Shown: positions 1 through 8,638 of the stretch, in pieces
How positions within the stretch are numbered: the first letter of the stretch is position 1
How the letters are laid out: each line of letters opens with the position of its first letter
Source: Acidobacteriota bacterium
GTDB taxonomy: Bacteria; Acidobacteriota; Vicinamibacteria; Vicinamibacterales; UBA2999
Assembly: GCA_020851835.1 (NCBI GenBank)
Contig: JADZBZ010000101.1
Span: 1 to 9,306, forward strand
Reading direction: 5' to 3'
Length of the DNA: 9,306 bases
Translations under genes and position numbers: made by a program
Notes under the pieces: model-generated
The model's input: only the letters and a program-made list of their open reading frames with translations
What the model was told of the DNA's origin: nothing
Databases searched by the model: none

Positions 1-53
1 GGTCGGTGGTCCTCAAGCTCCTGCGTGGGACCGACCTGGGGACGCTCAGTCGG
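1..53 (+). pseudogene. Possible truncated IS transposase OrfA remnant
   Basis: Reading from base 3, the plus strand encodes SVVLKLLRGTDLGTLSR. This resembles the N-terminal helix-turn-helix segment of IS3-type OrfA transposases, which typically read like 'VVLRLLRGEDLDxVSRELGV'. The resemblance stops at about base 53, where the expected 'ELGV...' continuation is missing. The frame then runs antisense into the end of the PQQ gene and stops at 111-113. If real, this is the edge of a broken insertion element whose 5' part lies left of the window. Only 17 residues support it, recognised from memory, so chance similarity is possible. Confidence 0.35.
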
Positions 54-55
54 CC

Positions 56-2215
56 TCACTTCAAGCCCCGCGGGCCGTCCTTGTACGCCTTCCACGCCAA
101 ATCGATGATGTAGGCGTGCAGCGCTTCCGCCTCTTCCCGCGTCATGGCGGTCTCGACCAACGGCCAACCGGGAGGCTTGCCGAAATTCGGCATCCCGTTC
201 TCCGCGTTGGTGCCCTCTAAGACAATCGAGTAGAAGCGTTGATGAGCACTGAGCGGCATGTAACGGAGATCGGGAATGTCGCCTCCGAGCGCCCACGCGC
301 CGCTCCCATCCGCTTGAGGGGAATGACATTTGTTACAGAAGAATTTGGTGTAGACACGCGCGCCCTCCTGGACTCTTTCCGGGCTGGCGGTCTGCTCAGG
401 TGGCTTCGGCACGTTGGGAATGTAGGCATCAATCGGCGGCATCGACGCCTTGGCGCCAAGCTTGAACGCCAGCAGGCGCGCCGGCCCGCGCTTCGATTCC
501 AGGGTTGCCATCTCGCTCGCTCGTCCGAACAACCGGAATCCCCCCCCCATCCCGATGGGCATCAGCACATACTGCTCGCCATTCACGACATACGTCACCG
601 GCACCGATTGAATCGCGGATCCAGTCTTGACGAACCACACCTTCTTGCCGGTGTCGGCGGCGTAACCCGAGAACTCCCCGGCCGCGTCCCCCTGGAACAC
701 AAGGTTGCCTGCAGTACCCAATACCCCGCCATTGACCGAGAGCGGGAGCGTTACCATCCAGCGGGGCGCTTGCTTGACCGGGTCGTACGCGACGAGCTTG
801 CCATGCGCGAGGGGGTCAATGGGTTGCCCGGTACTTCCTCGAACCCCGCTTGGGAAGATCTCGTAGGACGGGATGTACACCAAGCCCGTCTGCGCGTTGT
901 AGCTCATGGGGAACCACGCATGCCCCATCCCCGTGAAGACCCCTTCTGAACCCTCTTCTGAAAGAGCGCTGGCTTGCTTGGCCTCGGCAACACCTCGCGA
1001 AGCGGATGTGACAGCGCTCAAGTCAATCTGCTCCAGGGCCGGTACCACCATCCCATTGATGCCTCGCGGTGGCAGAACCACCTTGCCGGTTCGAGCGTCG
1101 AGCGTATGGAACACCCCGTTTCTCGGCACGGTCATGACCACCCGCCGCTCTGTGCCGTTCACGACGATGTTGGCCACGAGAATGTGAAACTGCTCCTGGG
1201 AGCCATTCGCGTCGGTTTGATAGTGCCACGCGTACGCGCCCGTTGAGGCATTCACCGCGACGATGGAGCCTGCGAACAACCGGCTGCCGCTCGATTCCGT
1301 TCCCTTCAAGTCACCCGCAGCCGCTCCGGCCTTCGACGTCCCGAGGAGCAGCAGGTTCGTGACCGGATCGTAGGTCATCATGGTCCACACGTTGGCACCA
1401 CCGAGCTTCCACGATTCGCCATTCGAGGTCTTGGCGGCTGCTTCCATCGTTTCCGACTCGTACGGCTTCGACGGATCACCCGGCGAAGTCCAGAAGGTCC
1501 AGGCCTTCTTGCCCGTCTCGGCGTCGAGCGCGACCACTCCTCCTCGTACGGCGTACTCCTGGCCCGCCCAGCCAGTGAACACCTTGCCATCGCCGACACG
1601 CGGCGCTTCGGTGATCCCGGTCTGGTCGGCGTCGCACACCGGGGTGTCCCACACCGCCTTCCCAGACGCCGCATCGATCGCCACCATGCGACAGTCGCCG
1701 GTCCCGATATACACCTTGCCATGCCACACCGCGACGCCGCGATTCTTGCGCCCTTCATAGGAGTTGCGCCAGGGGCCGTCGATCCGGATGTGAGGATCGA
1801 ACGCCCAGCGGACCTTGCCCGTCTCGCCATCAATGGCATACACCCGGTTCAACGGAGCTCCCATATAGATCACGCCGTCGACGACAATCGGCTCCTCCGT
1901 CAGACCCACCCGACTGGGCACGTCGAGCGCCCACGCCAACCCCAGACCTCCGATGTTCTGGTCGGTAATGCTCTTCAGCGGACTGAAGTGCTGGGACTCG
2001 AAGTTGCCGCCGTTCACCAGCCAGTTGTTCCCGCTGCCGGCCTCGGCCAATACCCGGGCCTGTGTCACATTCCCGGCTGTGTCGGCACCCGCCCGTTGTG
2101 CAGACGCGGGCGTCGCGGCGCCTGGCGAGGAAGACGCCGGGCCGGGCCCCTGCGCGGCCAGCACGCCGTACACCAGCACCCCTGCAGCAAGAATTCCGAT
2201 TGACCAAGCCCTCAT
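56..2215 (-). CDS. Exported PQQ-type beta-propeller quinohaemoprotein with C-terminal cytochrome c domain
   Basis: This 719-aa protein is built like a type II quinohaemoprotein alcohol dehydrogenase: signal peptide (about residues 1-23, MRAW then a hydrophobic stretch ending near LAAQ), PQQ propeller (about 60-590) and cytochrome c domain (about 612-715). Propeller docking motifs of the form A-x-D-x-x-T/S-G-K-x-x-W recur at least six times (for example VYAIDGETGKVRW and VVALDAETGKKAW). The C-terminal domain has haem motif CNKCH (627-631) and a likely axial Met in GMPNFG (Met675). Such enzymes oxidise alcohols or sugars in the periplasm and pass electrons through haem c. Here Glu220 (GQEYAVRG) is kept, but the usual GTGN Asn reads as Lys295 (GTSK) and the usual catalytic Asp of 'GDNLY' reads as Ser311 (GSRLF), so the substrate and even activity are uncertain. 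The ATG at 2215 is chosen over the TTG at 2236 because a purine-rich ribosome site sits just before it and a good signal peptide then begins at residue 1. The gene is transcribed divergently from the glg operon and has more A/T at third codon positions than that operon, which suggests a separate origin. Confidence 0.85.
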   Translation of the reverse strand: MRAWSIGILAAGVLVYGVLAAQGPGPASSSPGAATPASAQRAGADTAGNVTQARVLAEAGSGNNWLVNGGNFESQHFSPLKSITDQNIGGLGLAWALDVPSRVGLTEEPIVVDGVIYMGAPLNRVYAIDGETGKVRWAFDPHIRIDGPWRNSYEGRKNRGVAVWHGKVYIGTGDCRMVAIDAASGKAVWDTPVCDADQTGITEAPRVGDGKVFTGWAGQEYAVRGGVVALDAETGKKAWTFWTSPGDPSKPYESETMEAAAKTSNGESWKLGGANVWTMMTYDPVTNLLLLGTSKAGAAAGDLKGTESSGSRLFAGSIVAVNASTGAYAWHYQTDANGSQEQFHILVANIVVNGTERRVVMTVPRNGVFHTLDARTGKVVLPPRGINGMVVPALEQIDLSAVTSASRGVAEAKQASALSEEGSEGVFTGMGHAWFPMSYNAQTGLVYIPSYEIFPSGVRGSTGQPIDPLAHGKLVAYDPVKQAPRWMVTLPLSVNGGVLGTAGNLVFQGDAAGEFSGYAADTGKKVWFVKTGSAIQSVPVTYVVNGEQYVLMPIGMGGGFRLFGRASEMATLESKRGPARLLAFKLGAKASMPPIDAYIPNVPKPPEQTASPERVQEGARVYTKFFCNKCHSPQADGSGAWALGGDIPDLRYMPLSAHQRFYSIVLEGTNAENGMPNFGKPPGWPLVETAMTREEAEALHAYIIDLAWKAYKDGPRGLK

Positions 2216-2217
2216 CG

Positions 2218-2228
2218 CTCCACCTCTC
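2218..2228 (-). promoter_or_regulatory. Ribosome binding site deciding the PQQ-protein start
   Basis: On the minus strand GAGAGGTGGAG lies directly upstream of the ATG at 2215, with the AGGTGG core 4 nt away. An in-frame TTG at 2236 would lie upstream of this site and add seven polar residues (MSKRGGA) in front of the signal peptide. The ATG is therefore the better start. Confidence 0.6.
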
Positions 2229-2246
2229 TTGCTCAAGTGCGACGCA

Positions 2247-2264
2247 GCAGGTTTGCACGCCTGC
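2247..2264. repeat. Short inverted repeat upstream of the PQQ gene
   Basis: GCAGG (2247-2251) pairs with CCTGC (2260-2264) across an 8-nt gap. It lies 32-49 bp upstream of the PQQ-protein ATG, where an operator or leader hairpin could act. A 5-bp arm is short enough to arise by chance in GC-rich DNA. Confidence 0.25.
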
Positions 2265-2387
2265 GATTGACAACTGGGCTCTCGCGCGCTGTCACGACGA
2301 GTTAGGATACGTCACCCTGTACTTATTCCGGCGAGGGGGACCGTCGGACGACCCAATCCTCGAGGCCGCCGCCGAGACGGCGCTGCC

Positions 2388-2504
2388 AGGTCGCCGCGGG
2401 ATACCGGCGTCCACACCGCGCGCGGCGAGGCCAGCCTTGATTGTCCCGGTCGGGTTGCACGTGTTGAACATCAGGTCCACCAGCGGCAGGACGAGGTGCG
2501 CAAA
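2388..2504 (-). pseudogene. Possible C-terminal remnant of a DapA-family aldolase/lyase
   Basis: The minus strand encodes a stretch containing PLVDLMF, then NPTGTIKAGLAARG, then GIPRRP. This follows the usual C-terminal pattern of the dihydrodipicolinate synthase / N-acetylneuraminate lyase superfamily: PL..LF, then NP...K.AL...G, then a G.xR.P turn. The local frame is open from 2606 (ATG) to 2292 (104 codons), with an in-frame stop just upstream at 2622-2624. The first 30 or so residues do not look like DapA, and the TIM-barrel with its catalytic Tyr and Lys is absent. The NP-to-Lys spacing is one residue longer than in typical DapA. If genuine it is a decayed fragment; the match is short and recalled from memory. 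Confidence 0.25.
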
Positions 2505-2624
2505 TCCTATCAGAGGTGAGGCGCACCGGGGATCCGGGGAGACGGCCCGTTGGCTGGTACTATCGGGACGGGATGACTCGACCTGGGGGCGATGTTTTGT
2601 GCTCATATCAGTTCCAGCGCTTCA

Positions 2625-2639
2625 TTTGCAAGATGCAAA
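2625..2639. promoter_or_regulatory. Palindrome TTTGCA-AGA-TGCAAA, candidate operator
   Basis: A perfect 6-bp inverted repeat with a 3-bp centre lies about 195 bp upstream of the glgE start. Its right arm coincides with the -35-like hexamer of the candidate promoter, so a bound regulator would block or modify transcription there. TGCAA half-sites occur in operators of several sugar-responsive LacI-type regulators, though those usually have a different centre. No regulator gene is in the window. Confidence 0.35.
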
Positions 2640-2662
2640 CTCCGGCGCATCCCCGCTATAGT
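2634..2662 (+). promoter_or_regulatory. Candidate sigma-70-type promoter for the glgE operon
   Basis: TATAGT (2657-2662) is a good -10 hexamer, and a 17-nt spacer separates it from TGCAAA (2634-2639), a poor -35. It sits in the least GC-rich part of the gap and points toward glgE. Transcription would begin near 2669 and leave a leader of roughly 160 nt. No other plus-strand promoter in the gap looks better. Confidence 0.35.
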
Positions 2663-2673
2663 GACCGCAGATT

Positions 2674-2693
2674 CGGACGCCCGCCGGCGTCCG
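2674..2693 (+). repeat. Perfect 8-bp hairpin in the presumed glgE leader
   Basis: CGGACGCC (2674-2681) pairs perfectly with GGCGTCCG (2686-2693) around a CGCC tetraloop. It starts about 11 nt after the candidate -10 box, so it would form at the extreme 5' end of the operon mRNA. It has no U-tract and is not a typical intrinsic terminator. A 5'-stabilising stem or a protein site is possible. Confidence 0.5.
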
Positions 2694-2821
2694 CTGCCAG
2701 TTGAAGCAGTCACCATGTCGTCGGCCCGTCTGCGGCGACGTGTCCGTGACGCCGGGTTCCCGCCGCCCGCGCGCCGCGCGAACGCGGGTCTGGCCACGAA
2801 GGGCCGAGGCGGCGGTTATCT

Positions 2822-2826
2822 GGAGG
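2822..2826 (+). promoter_or_regulatory. Ribosome binding site GGAGG deciding the glgE start
   Basis: A perfect GGAGG ends 5 nt before the ATG at 2832. The reading frame stays open upstream to an ATG at 2592, but that extension is Arg/Pro/Ala-rich and unlike any GlgE N-terminus. The 2832 start gives the family-typical opening 'IAIENVRPSIDGGRHPVK'. Confidence 0.85.
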
Positions 2827-2831
2827 CACCC

Positions 2832-4804
2832 ATGCCAGCCTACGAACAGATTGCGATCGAGAACGTCCGGCCGTCGATTGACGGCGGGCGCCACCCGGTC
2901 AAGATGGTCGTGGGCGACCCGTGTGTCGTCGAGGCGACCATCTTCCGGCACGGCCACGACCGGATGCAGGCCGTCGTCCGGTGGCGCGGACCCGACGACC
3001 CCCAACCACGCGAGGTCCCGATGGCCCTCGTGGAGCCGGGACTCGACCGCTGGCAGGCCGAGTTGCCGCTCAAAGCCGTCGGACGCCACCGCTTCACCGT
3101 TGCCGCCTGGACCGATCACTATGCGTCCTGGGTGGTCGAGCTCACCAAACGCGTGCAGGCCAGGCAGCCCGATGTCGCCAGCGAGATTCACGAGGGGCTC
3201 ACCATGGTCGAGCGCGTCTCGCGCACCCACTCGGGCCCGGAGCACGACGAGGCCCAGGCGCTGCTGGGCGAAATGGTGAAGACCGAGTCGCAGCCCGAGC
3301 GGCTGCTCGAGGTGGCGTCGTCGCCTCGCGCGCTCGAGCTGATGGCCCGGCTCGGCCCGCGGGCCGACGAAGCGGTGTGTCCGACCGAACTGGCGATCAT
3401 GGCCGATCGGCCCCGCGCGCGCACCGGCGCCTGGTACGAACTCTTCGTCCGCTCGCAAACCAGCGACGCGAGTCTGCCCGGCACTTTTCGAGACGCGGAG
3501 CGCCGGCTGCCCGAGCTGAGCCGCCTGGGCTTCGACGTGGTCTACCTCGCCCCCATTCACCCCATCGGCACCACGAACCGCAAGGGCCCGAACAACCAGG
3601 TGGGCGCGGGGCCGAACGATCCGGGCAGCCCGTGGGCCATCGGCAGCCCCGCCGGGGGGCACAAGGCCGTCGAGCCCGCGCTCGGCACCCTCGACGACTT
3701 CGATCACTTCGTGGCCGCGGCGCACGGACTGGGGATGGAAATCGCCCTCGACCTGGCCATCCAGTGCTCCCCCGACCATCCGTGGGTCAAGGAGCATCCC
3801 GAGTGGTTCTACCAGCGCGCCGACGGCACCATCCGGTATGCCGAGAACCCGCCGAAGAAGTACGAGGACATCTACCCCGTCAACTTCGACACGCCCGACT
3901 GGCGGGGGCTGTGGGACGCGCTGCGGGACGTGGTTGAGTTCTGGGTGGCGCACGGCGTGAAGATCTTCCGCGTGGACAACCCGCACACCAAACCGCTTGG
4001 ATTCTGGACGTGGCTCATCGAGTCGGTCCACCAGAAGTCGCCCGACGTGCTCTTCCTGGCCGAGGCGTTCACCCGCCCGCCGATGATGCAGGCCCTGGCC
4101 AAGCGCGGCTTCACGCAGTCGTACACCTACTTCACGTGGCGCAACACGAAGGCCGAACTCACCGAGTACCTCATCGAGCTCAGCGATCCGGCGTCGGCGT
4201 CGTACTTCCGGCCCAACTTCTTCGCCAACACACCCGACATCCTGCCGCCCATCCTGCAGCGCGGCGGACGCCCCGCCTTCAAGATGCGGCTCGTGCTGGC
4301 CGCCACGCTCTCGCCCACGTACGGCATCTACAGTGGTTTCGAGCTGTGCGAGAACGAGCCGATTCCGGGCCGCGAAGAGTACCTGCACTCGGAGAAATAC
4401 GAGGTCAAGCCGCGCCAATGGGACGCGCCCGGCAACCTCAACGACTACCTCGTGCGCATCAACCGCGCCCGGCGCGACAACCCCGCACTGCAGCACCTCG
4501 AGAACCTCACCTTCCTCGAGGTGGATCACGACGAGGTGATCGCGTACGCGAAGGCCACGCCCGACGGCCGCAATGCCGTCATCGTGGTCGTGAACCTGGA
4601 TCCGTTCGCGGCGCACGCTTCCACGATCGCCGTGCCGCCGGAGGCCATCGGCGTGCAGCCCGGCGCGCCGTACGAGGTGGAGGACATCCTCACCGGCGCC
4701 CGCTATACCTGGGGCGATCGTAACTACGTTCACCTCGATCCCGTCGGCGGCGAGCCGGCGCACGTGCTCCGCGTCATCCGGCGCGCGGGTGCGGAGACGC
4801 GGGT

Positions 4805-4808
<4 letters not shown>
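2832..4808 (+). CDS. glgE: Alpha-1,4-glucan:maltose-1-phosphate maltosyltransferase (GlgE, GH13)
   Basis: GlgE transfers maltosyl units from alpha-maltose-1-phosphate to the non-reducing end of alpha-1,4-glucan in the cytoplasm. The 658-aa product has the usual length. Residues 1 to about 195 form the N-terminal domain, opening with the typical IENVRP...GGRHPVK...VGDPCVVEA pattern and including the helical stretch ending ERLLEVASSP. The GH13 barrel begins at RTGAWYELFVRS (about residue 197), followed by HPIGTTNRKGPNN and NPPKKYEDIYPVNFD (from about 339). The expected catalytic residues are present: nucleophile Asp382 (FRVDNPHTKP), acid/base Glu411 (FLAEAFTRP) and stabilising Asp469 (ANTPDI). 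Their spacing closely matches that I recall for Streptomyces GlgE (394/423/480). It is the first gene of the operon and its TGA overlaps the glgX ATG. Its substrate normally comes from maltokinase or from GlgM, and neither is visible here. Confidence 0.95.
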
Positions 4809-6948
<2,140 letters not shown>

Positions 6949-6952
<4 letters not shown>

Positions 6953-8592
6953 CGGCGGCCGCCACGGGGGCGGCCTGGTACAAGGATGCGGTCTTCTACC
7001 AGCTCCACGTCAAGACCTTCTGCGACAGTGACGGCGACGGCATCGGCGACTTCAAGGGCCTTACCGGCAAGCTGGACTACGTCCGGGACCTCGGCATCGA
7101 CTGCCTGTGGATCCTGCCCATGTACCCATCCCCGTTCCGCGATGACGGGTACGACATCTCGGACTACTGCAGCATCCATCCGAGCTACGGATCGATGCAG
7201 GACTTCCGCGATTTCCTCGAGGCCGCCCACGCCCGCGGCCTGCGTGTCATCACCGAGCTCGTGCTGAATCACACGTCCGATCAGCACGCGTGGTTCAAGG
7301 AGGCACGCAGCTCACGTGACCATCCGCTGCGCGACTGGTACGTCTGGAGCGACACGGACGACCGCTATGCCGGTGTGCGGATCATCTTCACCGACACCGA
7401 GCGCTCGAACTGGGCCTGGGACCCGCAGACCAAACAGTACTATTGGCATCGCTTCTTCAGCCACCAGCCGGACCTGAACTTCGACAATCCGGCCGTGCGC
7501 GAGGAGTTCTGGAATGTCATGAAGTTCTGGCTGGAGATCGGCGTGGACGGCTTCCGTGTCGACGCGGTGCCGTACCTGATCGAGCGGGAGGGCACCTCGT
7601 GCGAGAACCTGCCCGAGACCCACGCGGTGCTCAAGTTCCTGCGCCAGCGCCTGGACGAACACTTCACCGACCGCGTGTTGCTGGCCGAGGCCAATCAGTG
7701 GCCCGAGGACGTCCGCCACTACTTCGGCGAGGGCGACGAGTTCCACATGGCCTTCCACTTCCCGCTCATGCCGCGGATGTTCATGGCCGTGGGGCTCGAA
7801 GACCGGAAACCGCTCGTGGACATCGTCGAGCGCACGCCGGCGATTCCCGAGAACTGCCAGTGGGGCATCTTCCTGCGCAACCACGACGAGTTGACGCTCG
7901 AGATGGTCACCGAGGTCGAGCGCCAGTACATGTACGACGAGTACGCCCGCGACCCGGTGGCGCGCATCAACGTGGGCATCCGGCGCCGCCTGGCGCCGCT
8001 GCTCGAGGGCGACCGGCGGCGCATCGAGCTGATGAACGGCCTGTTGATGTCGCTGCCCGGCAGCCCCATCGTGTATTACGGTGACGAGATCGGCATGGGC
8101 GACAACATCTACCTCGGCGATCGCAACGGCGTGCGGACGCCGATGCAGTGGAACGGCGGCTGGAACGCGGGCTTTTCGAGCGCCGATCCCGAACGGCTGG
8201 CGCAGCCCCTGATCTCGAACGCGGTGTACGGCTACCAGGGCGTGAACGTCGAGTCGCAGCGCCGCGTAGAGCACTCCTTGCTCAACTGGACGCGCCGGCT
8301 GATTCGGGCACGCCAGTCTTCACCGGTGTTCAGCCGCGGCACCACGACGTTCCTCAAGCCGGCCAATCACCGGGTGCTCGCCTTCCTGCGCACGCTCGAC
8401 CGCGATCAGGTGCTCGTCGTCTGCAACCTGGCCAGCACCGCGCAGGCCGTCCAGCTCGACCTGCGGGAACTCGCCGGAGCGCTGCCGATCGAGATGTTCG
8501 GCAAGAGCGTGTTCCCGCGGATCGGCGCCGCGCCGTACGTGCTCACGCTGAACCCGTACGACTTCTACTGGTTCAAGCTGCGGCGGTTGTAG
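6949..8592 (+). CDS. treS: Trehalose synthase / maltose alpha-D-glucosyltransferase (TreS, GH13)
   Basis: TreS isomerises maltose and trehalose in the cytoplasm. The 547-aa product fits single-domain TreS, opening with the diagnostic WYKDAVFYQLHVKTFCDSDG and DGYDISDY. GH13 region I is ELVLNHTSDQHAWF (from 103). Catalytic residues are Asp205 (GVDGFRVDAVPYL), Glu247 (LLAEANQWPEDV) and Asp313 (FLRNHDELTLEMV). Other TreS-like marks are YYWHRFFSHQPDLNFDNP and the C-terminal NPYDFYWFKL. There is no C-terminal maltokinase domain, unlike the fused TreS-Pep2 proteins of about 1,100 aa. Its ATG overlaps the glgX TGA (ATGA), with GGAGG 6 nt upstream inside glgX. In the GlgE pathway it supplies maltose that must be phosphorylated before GlgE can use it; it may also release trehalose as a stress protectant. 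Confidence 0.95.
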
Positions 8593-8626
8593 CCCATGCC
8601 ACGCGATACCCGCGCCCGGCACCGAC

Positions 8627-8633
8627 GAGGAGG
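8627..8633 (+). promoter_or_regulatory. Ribosome binding site GAGGAGG deciding a GTG start
   Basis: GAGGAGG ends 5 nt before GTG at 8639-8641. It is the strongest Shine-Dalgarno sequence in the window and marks the GTG as the start of the glycosyltransferase. The 46-nt gap after treS shows no terminator, so the gene is probably in the same transcript. Confidence 0.8.
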
Positions 8634-8638
8634 CATCC

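Larger units (their letters stand above)
2216..2831. other. Intergenic region between divergent genes (616 bp)
   Basis: No intact gene is supported here. Moving away from the PQQ gene the stretch holds a 5-bp inverted repeat (2247-2264), a weak DapA-like remnant on the minus strand (2388-2504), a 6-bp palindrome with a candidate promoter (2625-2662), an 8-bp hairpin (2674-2693) and a 6-bp GC-rich stem (CCCGCG 2766-2771 with CGCGGG 2783-2788). I found no convincing promoter for the minus-strand PQQ gene. Open frames cross the region in several phases, as expected for GC-rich DNA, but their translations are low-complexity Arg/Pro/Ala-rich sequence. Confidence 0.7.

Noticed and set aside
1..36. 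An inverted repeat GGTCGGT (1-7) / ACCGACC (30-36) as a terminator for the PQQ gene.
   Set aside because: The loop is 22 nt, there is no U-tract on the minus strand, and the position overlaps a possible coding remnant. It may be chance.
2213..2236. A TTG start at 2236 for the PQQ protein.
   Set aside because: It would place the best ribosome binding site inside the gene and add polar residues before the signal peptide; the ATG at 2215 fits better.
2592..2831. An 80-residue N-terminal extension of GlgE from an in-frame ATG at 2592 (also ATG at 2715).
   Set aside because: The extension spans the candidate promoter and hairpin, does not resemble GlgE, and the ATG at 2832 has a perfect GGAGG at ideal spacing.
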